Under the pieces are notes generated by a model, which was given only the letters and a program-made list of their open reading frames with translations, had not been told where the DNA came from and searched no databases. From the NCBI GenBank assembly GCA_905479915.1, contig CAJQOH010000015.1, positions 186,001-250,000 on the forward strand: DNA of 64,000 bases, in the 5' to 3' direction. This DNA comes from an uncultured Flavobacteriales bacterium. GTDB lineage: Bacteria > Bacteroidota > Bacteroidia > Flavobacteriales_E > Vicingaceae. A program made the translations under genes and the position numbers. Positions 1 through 8,468 of the stretch are shown here, piece by piece (the stretch's first letter is position 1; every line of letters starts with the position of its first letter).

Positions 1-669
1 TCCCATTATCGTCTCTGGACGAGTAGTAGCAATTGTTAAGAACTCATCAGAACCAACAATCTTATAGTTAATGTGGTATAATTTAGATTGAACATCTTTT
101 CGAATTACTTCTTCATTAGATAAAGTAGTTTGAGCTTTTGGATCCCAATTTACTATCTTCCAATCTTTGTATACATACCCTTTCTTATTTAACTCAACAA
201 ACGATTTAATTACCGCATCCGATAATTTTGGTTCCATAGTAAATCGAGTTCTATCCCAATCACAACTCGCTCCTAATCTTTTTAACTGCTCTAATATTAT
301 CCCTCCGTATTTATCTTTCCATTCAAAAGCATGTTCAAGAAACTTTTCTCTTCCGATATCATGCTTGCTTATACCTTGTTCTCTTAAAAGGTTAACAACT
401 TTAGATTCTGTTGCAATAGATGCATGATCAGTTCCAGGAACCCAACAAGCATTGTATCCCATCATCCTTGCTCTACGGATTAAAACATCCTGAATAGTAT
501 TATTTAACATATGTCCCATATGCAACACTCCTGTTACATTTGGTGGTGGAATGACGATAGTATATGCCTCTCTCTCATCTGGTTTAGAACTAAAAAAGTC
601 ATTTTTCATCCAGTAATCATACCATTTATTCTCTATGGTTTGAGGATTGTATTTACTATCGATATTCAT
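1..669 (-). CDS. valS: Valyl-tRNA synthetase, N-terminal part (cut by window edge)
   Basis: Charges tRNA-Val with valine in the cytosol. Only the first 223 codons are in the window; the gene runs off the left edge with no stop. The reading begins [20 protein letters not shown], and the class I signature [13 protein letters not shown] is at residues 41-53 (the HIGH motif is HMGH here). [13 protein letters not shown] follows, as is usual for ValRS. The last visible residues, [10 protein letters not shown], are the start of the CP1 editing insertion; KMSKS lies outside. The ATG at 669 is the natural start. A good promoter lies about 120 bases upstream, so the mRNA has a leader that can fold. Identity is certain; the 3' part is unseen. 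Confidence 0.97.
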   Translation of the reverse strand, partial: MNIDSKYNPQTIENKWYDYWMKNDFFSSKPDEREAYTIVIPPPNVTGVLHMGHMLNNTIQDVLIRRARMMGYNACWVPGTDHASIATESKVVNLLREQGISKHDIGREKFLEHAFEWKDKYGGIILEQLKRLGASCDWDRTRFTMEPKLSDAVIKSFVELNKKGYVYKDWKIVNWDPKAQTTLSNEEVIRKDVQSKLYHINYKIVGSDEFLTIATTRPETIMG

Positions 670-691
670 GTTATTTCAATATTTTAATTAG

Positions 692-765
692 ATCCCGTTC
701 TTCAACGGGATTAGTTCAACTTACCATTTCATTTCTTTCGCAAAAGGCGAAATCCTTAAAAAGGA
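692..765 (-). promoter_or_regulatory. Structured 5' leader of valS (three small hairpins)
   Basis: Between the valS promoter and its start codon the minus strand can form three hairpins. Bases 692-699 and 704-711 pair perfectly (8 bp, four-base loop). Bases 736-741 pair with 747-752 (6 bp). Bases 755-765 hold a short CCTT/AAGG palindrome. The first hairpin ends about 22 bases before the ATG. No known riboswitch or T-box pattern was recognised, so any regulatory role is inference. Confidence 0.4.
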
Positions 766-785
766 GTTTCACTAAAATAAGTTTG

Positions 786-816
786 CAAAGATAAGTTTTT
801 GTAAAGCAAGAATCAA
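786..816 (-). promoter_or_regulatory. Bacteroidota-type promoter of valS
   Basis: On the minus strand TTG (816-814) is followed after 20 bases by TATCTTTG (793-786), which fits the Bacteroidota sigma-A consensus TTG-N(17-23)-TAnnTTTG exactly. It points toward valS and would give a leader of about 110 bases. Confidence 0.65.
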
Positions 817-943
817 TACTTATAGTATAGAAAATTATTTTGTTAAATCTCTGTTATAGAGAAGTTAAGGATTTGTTAATTAACATTTCTCTAACAATTC
901 CAGCAATAGCTTTGATCTTTATTAATCAAATAACTAATCTATT

Positions 944-1384
944 ATGAAAAAAATCATCTTAACACTTAATATCGTTTTAATCGGAATTTTAGCAGCTGCT
1001 CAACCAGTTTCAATAGAAAATCTAAATCAAGTAAAAATTGAATTTGAAACAGAAATCATTGATTATGGAACTATTGAACAACATGCTAATGGAATTCGTG
1101 AGTTTAAATTTAAGAATGTTGGGAATGCTCCATTAATAATATCAGAAGCAAAGAAATCTTGTGGATGCACTATCCCTACCTGGCCAAAAGAGCCTATTAA
1201 ACCAGGACAAAGCTCATCTATAAAGGTTAAATATGCTACTGAACGTGTAGGAATAATTAACAAATCAGTCACCTTAATATCAAATGCAGAAAGAGCTTCT
1301 ATTGTCTTAAGAATAAAAGGTAAAGTGATCAGTCCACAAACAACTCCATTAGTTCAAGAGAATGGAAAACCAGTGGCTAAATAA
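944..1384 (+). CDS. Secreted DUF1573 protein (copy 1)
   Basis: A 146-residue exported protein of unknown biochemical role. It has a signal peptide (about residues 1-19, cleavage after AAA) and one DUF1573 domain, an Ig-like beta-sandwich recognisable by EFKFKNVGNAPLII, then KSCGCTIPTWPKEPIKPG near residues 74-91. The SCGCT cysteines are the conserved family feature. It is the first of three consecutive DUF1573 genes and is most like copy 2, sharing the whole CGCT-to-WPKEPIKPG block. A TAnnTTTG box (907-914) lies 29 bases before the ATG, with no convincing -33 element. The family is very common in Bacteroidota; binding partners are unknown. Confidence 0.88.
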   Translation: MKKIILTLNIVLIGILAAAQPVSIENLNQVKIEFETEIIDYGTIEQHANGIREFKFKNVGNAPLIISEAKKSCGCTIPTWPKEPIKPGQSSSIKVKYATERVGIINKSVTLISNAERASIVLRIKGKVISPQTTPLVQENGKPVAK

Positions 1385-1447
1385 TTTGGTACAATATTGG
1401 TAAACTATCCATCAAATTTGTATTGTTAAAGAAGTGTTAACAGAAAA

Positions 1448-1475
1448 TTGAAACAACAATTAATCAGTATGTTTG
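1448..1475 (+). promoter_or_regulatory. Promoter of the second DUF1573 gene
   Basis: TTG at 1448-1450 and TATGTTTG at 1468-1475 are separated by 17 bases and match the Bacteroidota consensus. The box ends 30 bases before the ATG at 1506, so copy 2 is probably transcribed on its own as well as from upstream. Confidence 0.6.
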
Positions 1476-1505
1476 TACTGTTATAGAAAATTAAACTAAT
1501 TAATC

Positions 1506-1970
1506 ATGAAAAAAGTATTATTTACATTTGGCTTATTAGCTTTTGTTGCGGTTGGTGCTAATGCACAGACTACTGCTACTCCTGCTGCTAAGGTTGAAGT
1601 TCAAAATCCTAATGCTCCTACTATTACTTTCGAATCAGAAGTTGTTGATTACGGAACTATAGATCAAGGCGCTGATGGTGTAAGAGAATTTAAATTTACA
1701 AACAACGGTAAAGAACCGTTAATCATTTCTAACGCTAGAGGTAGCTGTGGATGTACAGTTCCAACTTGGCCAAAAGAACCAATTAAGCCAGGTGAAAGTT
1801 CAGTAATCAAAGTTAAGTATGACACGAAAAGATTAGGTGCTATTAACAAATCGGTTACAATTACATCTAATGCTTCTACTCCAACTAAAGTAGTTAGAAT
1901 TAAAGGTAAAATTATTGCACCGAAAACTTCTCCAGTTAAAGAAACTGTAGGGTCTCCGGCTGCACATTAA
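1506..1970 (+). CDS. Secreted DUF1573 protein (copy 2)
   Basis: A 154-residue exported protein and close paralogue of the preceding gene. It has a clear signal peptide (residues 1-20, ending GANAQ) and a DUF1573 domain with REFKFTNNGKEPLIISNARG, then the conserved SCGCTVPTWPKEPIKPGE block. The linker after the signal peptide is Thr/Ala/Pro-rich. A promoter that matches consensus precedes it. Codon use looks biased toward frequent codons (GCT, ACT, GTT, GGT), which may mean high expression; this is an impression, not a calculation. Function unknown; periplasmic or surface location inferred from the signal peptide. Confidence 0.9.
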   Translation: MKKVLFTFGLLAFVAVGANAQTTATPAAKVEVQNPNAPTITFESEVVDYGTIDQGADGVREFKFTNNGKEPLIISNARGSCGCTVPTWPKEPIKPGESSVIKVKYDTKRLGAINKSVTITSNASTPTKVVRIKGKIIAPKTSPVKETVGSPAAH

Positions 1971-1991
1971 TAAAGATAGGTTATTGATACA

Positions 1992-2438
1992 ATGAAAAGT
2001 TATCTTTTCAAAATCAATTTAAGCTTGCTACTTTCATTAGTAGCAAGCTTTTCTTTTGCACAAAACTCCGATGAATTAAGTTTTAAAAAACTTAGTCAAA
2101 AATTTATGAAAGTGGATGAAGGGCATCAAATAACACTTTCTTACAACTTTACATACACCGGAAAATCTAATCTAAAAATTACTCCACCCAAAGTAGATTG
2201 CTCCTGTACAGAAGTAGTTTTACCAGAAAATGACATCCTACCAAACAGTACAAATACCATTAAAATAAAATTTGATACTTCTGATAAAATTGGATGGCAA
2301 GAAAGAGATGTAACTCTCCACTTCACTTCTGATGCAATGGATTCTCAGTCCATTGAAAAGAAAATTACTTTTAAAGGAATGGTAAAAGCTAGTAAAGCAA
2401 GAAAAGCTGCTTACAAAGCCAACAAAAAGAAGAGGTGA
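1992..2438 (+). CDS. Secreted DUF1573-like protein (copy 3, divergent)
   Basis: A 148-residue exported protein, 21 bases after copy 2 and probably co-transcribed with it. The signal peptide is residues 1-23. The body is a divergent DUF1573-like beta-sandwich: LSYNFTYTGKSNLKITPP, then DCSCTEVVLPENDILPNSTN, where DCSCT replaces SCGCT, then IKIKFDTSDKIGWQERDVTL. The C-terminus is very basic (KARKAAYKANKKKR). The signal-peptide coding sequence contains a perfect 12-bp inverted repeat (2021-2050) that may act as an intragenic terminator or translation control. Function unknown. Confidence 0.85.
   Translation: MKSYLFKINLSLLLSLVASFSFAQNSDELSFKKLSQKFMKVDEGHQITLSYNFTYTGKSNLKITPPKVDCSCTEVVLPENDILPNSTNTIKIKFDTSDKIGWQERDVTLHFTSDAMDSQSIEKKITFKGMVKASKARKAAYKANKKKR
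2021..2050 (+). promoter_or_regulatory. Perfect 12-bp hairpin inside a signal-peptide coding region
   Basis: AAGCTTGCTACT (2021-2032) and its exact complement (2039-2050) enclose a 6-base loop, and T-rich sequence follows. The hairpin starts ten codons into the third DUF1573 gene. The shape resembles a Rho-independent terminator or attenuator inside the gene. It also encodes a normal signal-peptide core (LSLLLSLVAS). Confidence 0.45.
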
Positions 2439-2484
2439 TTTCATTCTTCTTTATTAACTTCGCCAAAATTATTTTTTTTTAGCG

Positions 2485-3684
2485 ATGCCAGAATTATCAA
2501 ATAGAGGTTTTGAAATGCCTGAATCACCAATTAGAAAATTGGTTCCTTATGCTGAAGCAGCAAAGAAGAAAGGAAAAACGGTTTACCATTTAAACATTGG
2601 TCAACCAGATATTGAAACACCAGAAGTTGCTCTAAATGCAATTAAAAATATTGACAGAACTGTTATAGAATATAGTCATTCAGCTGGATTTGAATCTTAC
2701 AGAAGAGGCTTGGCTGATTATTACAACACCTTTGAATTAGGAGTTTCTTATGAAGACATCCTAATAACAACTGGAGGGTCTGAAGCATTATTGTTTGCAT
2801 TTAACTCTTGTTTAAACCAAGGTGATGAAGTAATAATTCCAGAACCATTTTATGCAAACTACAATGGTTTTGCTAAAACATGTGGAGTTAATGTAACACC
2901 TGTTACTGCAAACATTGAGAATGGGTTTGCTTTACCTCCTATCTCTGATTTTGAAAAATTAATTACCCCAAAAACAAAGGCAATTTTAATTTGCAATCCT
3001 GGTAACCCAACAGGTTATTTATACTCTAAAGAAGAATTAGAAACACTTAAAGAAATTGTACTTAAACACAATCTCTTTTTATTTGCTGACGAAGTTTATA
3101 GAGAGTTTAGTTATGACGGTAAAAAACATACTTCTGTTTTAGAATTAGATGGATTAGAAAACAATGTTGTTGTTATTGACTCGGTATCTAAAAGATACAG
3201 CATGTGTGGCGCAAGAATAGGAGCTTTAATCTCTAAGAATAATGAAATTATAACTACAGCTTTAAAATATGCTCAAGCAAGACTGAGCCCTCCTACTTTA
3301 GCTCAAATTGCAGCTGAAGCAGCTTTAAAAACTCCTCAAAGTTATTTTGATGATGTAACAACAGAGTATGTAAAGAGAAGAGATATTGTTATTGAAGGCC
3401 TAAATGCCATTGAAGGTGTGGTATGTCCTAATCCTGGTGGAGCATTTTATGCAGTAGCCAAACTACCAGTTAAAGATTCTGAAAAATTTTGCCAATGGTT
3501 GTTGGAAGAGTTTGAATATGAAAACCAAACAGTAATGTTAGCTCCAGCCGGAGGTTTTTACGCTACTAAAGGTCTAGGGAAAGACGAAGTAAGACTTGCT
3601 TACGTATTAAATATTGATTCTCTAACCAAGGCTGTTGAGTGTTTAAAACAAGCTTTAAAAACCTACCCGGATAAAACCAATTGA
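2485..3684 (+). CDS. Class I/II pyridoxal-phosphate aminotransferase
   Basis: A 399-residue cytosolic fold-type I aminotransferase, of the length usual for aspartate/aromatic aminotransferases. Visible motifs: LNIGQPDIETP (37-47), NPGNPTG (171-177), DEVYREF (about 202) and SVSKRYSMCGARIG, where Lys236 should hold the cofactor. The substrate cannot be fixed from sequence; the N-terminal arrangement resembles the aspartate/alanine-type aminotransferases of Bacteroidota. It lies 46 bases after the DUF1573 trio, behind a T-rich stretch, and ends at a strong terminator, so it may be its own unit. No sign of damage. Confidence 0.9.
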   Translation: MPELSNRGFEMPESPIRKLVPYAEAAKKKGKTVYHLNIGQPDIETPEVALNAIKNIDRTVIEYSHSAGFESYRRGLADYYNTFELGVSYEDILITTGGSEALLFAFNSCLNQGDEVIIPEPFYANYNGFAKTCGVNVTPVTANIENGFALPPISDFEKLITPKTKAILICNPGNPTGYLYSKEELETLKEIVLKHNLFLFADEVYREFSYDGKKHTSVLELDGLENNVVVIDSVSKRYSMCGARIGALISKNNEIITTALKYAQARLSPPTLAQIAAEAALKTPQSYFDDVTTEYVKRRDIVIEGLNAIEGVVCPNPGGAFYAVAKLPVKDSEKFCQWLLEEFEYENQTVMLAPAGGFYATKGLGKDEVRLAYVLNIDSLTKAVECLKQALKTYPDKTN

Positions 3685-3708
3685 GAAGGTAAAGCATTTT
3701 ATTTTTAA

Positions 3709-3753
3709 AACTAAAAAGGGAATAATGTTATTAACATTATTCCCTTTTTAGTT
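3709..3753. terminator. Strong Rho-independent terminator
   Basis: A 22-bp near-perfect inverted repeat centred on 3731, with a T-rich right arm (CCCTTTTTAG), 25 bases after the aminotransferase stop. It is symmetrical enough to work in both directions. Confidence 0.7.
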
Positions 3754-3839
3754 AATAACTTTGTTAATAAGGTATTTTCAATCGCTTAAAATCGCACCTT
3801 TCAATCACCTAGATTTGTATCAACCTACAGGTTTTATCT

Positions 3840-4379
3840 ATGTTTAAGATATTCGGTAAAAAGAAAATAAAAGAAGACGTTGTTGCCAATGTCTTTATCA
3901 ATTCTATTTTAAATACAATTGATAAAGGTTTTCCTGAAATCGTAGGGATTATTAATGATGCTCCAGAATTTACTACTTCTCCTAATCTTCATGTAAATGA
4001 TGATGATCAATTTGCATTAATCGTTTTTGCAGCAAATATATCTTACATCCCTACTCACTTAAGAGATGCTAAAGAAGATAGAATTACCAACCTTATCTAT
4101 TCTAAATTGAGTAATGTATTTGGATGCGATCAAGAAGAATTAGAAAAAGCCATTAAAGATTATCAGTGTTATTTAACAAAGGTAAATCACCCATCCAAAA
4201 ACATGCATTATGCAATGTCTAAGGGTATCTATGGAAAATACAACCTGAATGACTTCCAAGATGAGTACTTCAAAAATATGAAGAGCCCAAACCCTATGCT
4301 TTTAAAAAGGTTAGACGAAGCAATGAATAATTTCATTTGGAATTGGGATTCATTCAAGGATAAGTATCAAATTATCTAA
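3840..4379 (+). CDS. Conserved-looking cytosolic protein of unknown function
   Basis: A 179-residue protein that I do not recognise. It starts MFKIFGKKKIKED, has no signal peptide or membrane segment, and looks mostly alpha-helical and mixed-charge, ending in a helical stretch rich in aromatic residues (FIWNWDSFKDKY). A TAnnTTTG box (3810-3817) lies 23 bases upstream, without a clear -33 partner. The stop overlaps by four bases the stop of a minus-strand gene, so transcription is convergent there. No function is proposed. Confidence 0.8.
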   Translation: MFKIFGKKKIKEDVVANVFINSILNTIDKGFPEIVGIINDAPEFTTSPNLHVNDDDQFALIVFAANISYIPTHLRDAKEDRITNLIYSKLSNVFGCDQEELEKAIKDYQCYLTKVNHPSKNMHYAMSKGIYGKYNLNDFQDEYFKNMKSPNPMLLKRLDEAMNNFIWNWDSFKDKYQII

Positions 4380-4606
4380 GCCTCTTTTCTAGCTTTCATT
4401 AAATAAATCAAGTTAATAGCAACAATTGCTACATTGGTAAATATTATTGGAATAGAATTATCCAACAATACTCCATAGGCTATAAAAAATGAACACCCAA
4501 CAATATTGACCATCCTTAATTTTATCACATCTTTCATTAAAAATGATAATAAAACAGTTAGTGAGGCACAATAACCTATTATTTCTGTAAAAGAAAAGTA
4601 CTCCAT
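4376..4606 (-). CDS. Small multi-pass membrane protein (YgjV/CBU_0592-like)
   Basis: A 76-residue protein with about three hydrophobic segments: EIIGYCASLTVLLSFLM, MVNIVGCSFFIAYGVLL and PIIFTNVAIVAINLIYLM. The IGY...LLSFLM...R..N..G...F..YG pattern resembles the small YgjV/CBU_0592-type inner-membrane proteins, which are SemiSWEET-like in layout. It starts directly after the stop of lhgO on the same strand, so the two are very likely co-transcribed. Transport function is only suggested by the fold class. Confidence 0.75.
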   Translation of the reverse strand: MEYFSFTEIIGYCASLTVLLSFLMKDVIKLRMVNIVGCSFFIAYGVLLDNSIPIIFTNVAIVAINLIYLMKARKEA

Positions 4607-5830
4607 TTAATTTAAGCTAAATTGCTCTGAAGCTAGGTTACAAATAGCATCTCCTATTGCTAAACATGATGTAGCTGCTGGAGATGGGGCATTCAATACA
4701 TGAATACTTTTATCTTTATATTCAATTCTAAAATCATCACGGGTATCACCCTGCTCATTCAAAAGCATAGCTCTTACCCCTGCTCCTCCGGGTTGTATAT
4801 CATCCATTTCCAAATCTGGAATCATTCTTTGCAAAGTTTGTAAAAACAACTTTTTAGAAAATGCCCTTCTATACTCATTAGTAGCAAAACCAAAATTATT
4901 CAACAATAATTTCCAAGTGCCTTTATAACTTAAAGCATCAACAGTATCTTTTAAACTAAAGTCTGTTTTCTTATACCCTTCACGTTTAAATGTAAATACA
5001 GCATTTGGTCCACATTCAATATCGCCATTAACCATTCTTGTAAAATGAACTCCTAAAAATGGAAAAGCAGGGTTTGGAACTGGATAAATAAGATTCTTTA
5101 CTTTATGTTTCGCTTTTTCAGTTAATTCATAATAATCACCTCTAAAACCAACCACTTTCTCTTTTAAATCAACCTTATCTTTTTTTGCTAATCGATCTGC
5201 ATGCAAACCACCACAAAAAATCATGTATCTAGTCAAGTACTTATTTTTTGAAGTTATTACTTCAGTAGTTTCCTGTCCATGTTCATAGGTTAATACCTCT
5301 TCACCCAATACAATTTTACTTTCGGGTTGTTTTGCAACAACCAACTCCCCTAACTTCTCTGTAGTTCCTCTATAATCGATAATTCCTGTACAAGGCACCC
5401 AAATTCCACCAATACTTTTTACATAAGGTTCAATTTCTTTTAACTGATCTCTACTAATTTTTTCAATACCTTCAGTATCATTTGCCAAACCATTTTCAAA
5501 AATTTTATTCATGAATGGCAATTCACTCTCTTCAACAGCTGCTACAACCTTACCACACACATCATGTTTAATATTGTGCTCTTGAGCAAATTTCACTAAC
5601 TGTCTTCTTCCGTCAACACAATTCTTAGCCTTATACGAACCTGGCTTATAATACAACCCTGAATGAATCACTCCAGAATTATTTCCTGTTTGATGATCTG
5701 CTAATTTGTTTTCTTTTTCTACTAAAAGAATCTTAAGGTTTGGATACTTTAATTGTATTTTATACGCAGTGGCAACTCCAACAATTCCTCCTCCAACTAT
5801 TGTAATATCATAAATTTTCTTATTCTCCAA
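4607..5830 (-). CDS. lhgO: L-2-hydroxyglutarate oxidase / dehydrogenase
   Basis: A 407-residue FAD enzyme of the DAO superfamily that oxidises L-2-hydroxyglutarate to 2-oxoglutarate, removing a toxic side product of central metabolism. The FAD-binding GGGIVG is at residues 13-18. The family block HQTGNNSGVIHSGLYYKPGS and the C-terminal PAATSCLAIG are both present. Length is normal for LhgO. It is followed without a gap by a small membrane protein and preceded by a DUF423 protein, suggesting one minus-strand transcript. Confidence 0.92.
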   Translation of the reverse strand: MENKKIYDITIVGGGIVGVATAYKIQLKYPNLKILLVEKENKLADHQTGNNSGVIHSGLYYKPGSYKAKNCVDGRRQLVKFAQEHNIKHDVCGKVVAAVEESELPFMNKIFENGLANDTEGIEKISRDQLKEIEPYVKSIGGIWVPCTGIIDYRGTTEKLGELVVAKQPESKIVLGEEVLTYEHGQETTEVITSKNKYLTRYMIFCGGLHADRLAKKDKVDLKEKVVGFRGDYYELTEKAKHKVKNLIYPVPNPAFPFLGVHFTRMVNGDIECGPNAVFTFKREGYKKTDFSLKDTVDALSYKGTWKLLLNNFGFATNEYRRAFSKKLFLQTLQRMIPDLEMDDIQPGGAGVRAMLLNEQGDTRDDFRIEYKDKSIHVLNAPSPAATSCLAIGDAICNLASEQFSLN

Positions 5831-5864
5831 ATCTGATAATTTAAAAATGTAAAAGTAAGCTTAA

Positions 5865-6254
5865 TCAGTCTTTTATTTTTAATCCTCCTAACACTATAAA
5901 TACCCACCCCAAAATAATTAACAGCCCTCCGATTGGAGTAATTGGTCCTGCATATTTTAAGATTTCTAAACCAATTATATTTTTCAATGTAAGTAAGTAA
6001 ATCGAACCTGAAAATAAAACAACTCCCCAAAATATTAGTGTAGAAGAAATCTTAAACTGTTTAATCTCATATTTTGTCATCAATAAAAAAACAAACAACA
6101 AAACCACGGCATGTATTAACTGATAACGAACTCCCGTATTAAAACTCATCAATTGTTCTGCGGTTAAAACTTCTTTTAGTGCATGCGCACCAAAAGCTCC
6201 TCCTGATACAGCAATTACTCCTAAAATGCCCGCCTTAATTAAACCATTTTTCAT
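5865..6254 (-). CDS. DUF423 membrane protein (YgdD family)
   Basis: A 129-residue integral membrane protein with about four transmembrane helices. The family signature GGAFGAHALK is near residue 18, with FNTGVRYQLIHAVVLL next and PITPIGGLLIILGW near the C-terminus. The molecular role of DUF423 is unknown; Bacillus and E. coli homologues are inner-membrane proteins. It is the first gene of the minus-strand group with lhgO, 34 bases upstream of it. Confidence 0.9.
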   Translation of the reverse strand: MKNGLIKAGILGVIAVSGGAFGAHALKEVLTAEQLMSFNTGVRYQLIHAVVLLFVFLLMTKYEIKQFKISSTLIFWGVVLFSGSIYLLTLKNIIGLEILKYAGPITPIGGLLIILGWVFIVLGGLKIKD

Positions 6255-6391
6255 TATTAAACTATTGAATTCTTACTAACTTTTATAAAACTTATTTGTT
6301 AGTAAAATTCGTTAAAAAGTATTAGGAAAACTTAAATAAATAACGAAATTCGAACCTCTTGTTACAATTAATAAACAATCAAGAATAAACG

Positions 6392-7738
6392 ATGAAAAAA
6401 ATACTCTTAATAGGTGCAGGAAGATCAACATCTTCATTAGTTCAGTACTTACTTTTTAATGCTGAAAATGAAAACTGGTTTATCACAATTGCAGATCAAT
6501 CTAAAGATTTTGCTAGTGAAGCAGCAGGTAATCATAAACTAGCTAAAGCAATTGCTTTTGATGTAAATAATGGTGAAGAAAGAGAACGTTTAGTAGATGA
6601 ACATGATTTGATTATTTCTATGCTTCCTGCTCATATGCATATTTCTGTTGCGAATGATTGCATCAAGTACAAAAAACATATGGCTACTGCTTCTTATGTT
6701 TCTGAAGAAATGAAAGCATTGGATGGACAAGCTAAATCTGCTGGAATTGTAATGATGAATGAAATAGGCGTGGATCCAGGAATTGATCACCTTTCTGCAA
6801 TGAGAGTTATTGACCACATTAGAGAAAATGGTGGAGAACTTAAAGCTTTTGAAACCTTTACAGGTGGTTTAGTTGCTCCAGAAAGTGATAATAACCCTTG
6901 GAATTATAAGTTTACATGGAACCCAAGAAATGTTGTTTTAGCTGGAACAGGAACTGCTAAATTTATTCAAGAAGGAAAATATAAATACATCCCTTACAAC
7001 AAACTATTTAGAAGAACTGAAATAATTGATATTGAAGGATATGGGAAATTTGAAGGCTACGCCAATAGAGATTCTCTTTCTTATAGAGAAACTTATGGGC
7101 TAGAAAATATTCCTACAATGTACAGAGGTACATTAAGAAAACCAGGATACTGTAAAGCTTGGGATGTTTTTGTTCAACTTGGAGCAACAGATGATAGTTA
7201 TACTATTGAGAATTCTGAAAACATGACGAACAGAGAATTTATCAATTCTTTTTTAGCATATAATCAAAATGATTCTGTTGAACTTAAGTTTCAACACTAT
7301 CTAAATATTAGACAAGATGATATAGAGTTGTTTGATAAATTTGTTTGGCTTGGAATTTTTGAAGACACCAAAATTGGTATCAAAGATGCTACACCAGCCC
7401 AAATGTTGCAACATATTTTAGAACAAAAATGGACTTTAGAAGATGATGACAAAGACATGATTGTTATGTGGCATCGTTTCCGATATGTTTTAAACGGAGA
7501 AAATAAAGAGATTCATTCTTCAATGGTTGTTAAAGGTGACGACCAAAAATATACTGCTATGGCCAAAACCGTTGGTTTACCTTTAGCTATTTCTGTAAAA
7601 ATGATCTTAAACGGTACCATTTCTTCTCCAGGAGTGCATGTCCCAATTATTAAAGAAATTTACAATCCTATTTTGGATGAATTAGAAAATTATGGGATTA
7701 ACTTTACTGAAAAAGAAGTAACACCAACCTTCTATTAA
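6392..7738 (+). CDS. Saccharopine dehydrogenase-family oxidoreductase
   Basis: A 448-residue NAD(P)-dependent enzyme of the saccharopine dehydrogenase / LYS9 family. An N-terminal Rossmann motif (LLIGAGRSTSSLVQYLL) is followed by a catalytic-type region including NEIGVDPGIDHLSAM and ETFTGGL. Relatives reduce or oxidise the saccharopine C-N bond or make related polyamine precursors. Which reaction occurs here is undecided: no partner lysine-ketoglutarate reductase gene is nearby. It lies three bases before mqnB, so they probably share a transcript, although their pathways are unrelated. Confidence 0.85.
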   Translation: MKKILLIGAGRSTSSLVQYLLFNAENENWFITIADQSKDFASEAAGNHKLAKAIAFDVNNGEERERLVDEHDLIISMLPAHMHISVANDCIKYKKHMATASYVSEEMKALDGQAKSAGIVMMNEIGVDPGIDHLSAMRVIDHIRENGGELKAFETFTGGLVAPESDNNPWNYKFTWNPRNVVLAGTGTAKFIQEGKYKYIPYNKLFRRTEIIDIEGYGKFEGYANRDSLSYRETYGLENIPTMYRGTLRKPGYCKAWDVFVQLGATDDSYTIENSENMTNREFINSFLAYNQNDSVELKFQHYLNIRQDDIELFDKFVWLGIFEDTKIGIKDATPAQMLQHILEQKWTLEDDDKDMIVMWHRFRYVLNGENKEIHSSMVVKGDDQKYTAMAKTVGLPLAISVKMILNGTISSPGVHVPIIKEIYNPILDELENYGINFTEKEVTPTFY

Positions 7739-7741
7739 AAA

Positions 7742-8404
7742 ATGAACGTTTTAATTGTATCAGCAACATTATTAGAGATTGAACAGTTGCTTGTACATTT
7801 TAATTTTGAGAAAGAAATTAATCAAAATCTAAACTCATACACCTATAAAAGTCATAGAATAGATATTTTAAAAACAGGAGTTGGTATGACTAACACTGCC
7901 TTTATGATGGGTAGAACACTAGCCAAAGAATCATATGATCTTGCTATTAATTTAGGCATAGCTGGAAGTTTTGATAACACTATAAAAATTGGAGAAACTG
8001 TACATGTTATTACAGATCAGATTTCAGAGTTAGGAGCTGAAGATGGTGATGATTTTCTCTCTTTAGATGAAATGGGATTATCAGATAATGATACCGAAAT
8101 AATCAATTCATTTTCATTCAAAAATTCAGTAATCTCAACACTTAAAGAAGTAAAAGGTATCACTGTAAATACAGTACATGGCAACAAAGAATCCATTGAA
8201 AAAATAACAAAGCGATTGAACCCTCAAACAGAGAGTATGGAAGGTGCTGCATTTTTTATCGCTTGTAAAGCTGAAAAAATTAAATGTGCTCAAATTAGAA
8301 CCATATCTAATATAGTAGAAAGAAGAAATCGAAATAATTGGGATATTCCTAAAGCTTTAAATAACTTGTCTAAAACTGGATTAAAGATTATTGATACATT
8401 ATAG
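7742..8404 (+). CDS. mqnB: Futalosine hydrolase
   Basis: A 220-residue nucleoside phosphorylase-fold enzyme that cleaves the N-glycosidic bond of futalosine in the alternative (futalosine) menaquinone pathway. Family features are the N-terminal MNVLIVSATLLEIEQ, NLGIAGSFDN near residue 78, GAEDGDDF, and the SMEGAAFFIACKAE block that carries the ligand-binding Met-Glu. mqnD follows 64 bases later, which supports the assignment over a general MTA/SAH nucleosidase. The spacer to mqnD is rich in AACTTT-type repeats. Confidence 0.9.
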   Translation: MNVLIVSATLLEIEQLLVHFNFEKEINQNLNSYTYKSHRIDILKTGVGMTNTAFMMGRTLAKESYDLAINLGIAGSFDNTIKIGETVHVITDQISELGAEDGDDFLSLDEMGLSDNDTEIINSFSFKNSVISTLKEVKGITVNTVHGNKESIEKITKRLNPQTESMEGAAFFIACKAEKIKCAQIRTISNIVERRNRNNWDIPKALNNLSKTGLKIIDTL

Positions 8405-8468
8405 TAGGAAGTTGTCAAGACAAAAGTCAAAAGTCTTTTTTAACTTTACAAACTTTAAATTTTAAACT
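8405..8468. repeat. AAAGT/ACTTT-rich spacer
   Basis: The mqnB-mqnD spacer consists of left-side AAGTC/AAAGT units and right-side AACTTT/AAACTTT units, so opposite arms can pair imperfectly. The same composition recurs before hldD (9300-9392) and lolD. Function unknown. Confidence 0.5.

Noticed and set aside
167-427. A plus-strand frame opposite valS
   Set aside because: It is antisense to the clearly recognisable valyl-tRNA synthetase.
5797-6030. A 77-residue minus-strand frame across the lhgO-DUF423 junction
   Set aside because: It overlaps both recognised genes in another frame and has no family features.
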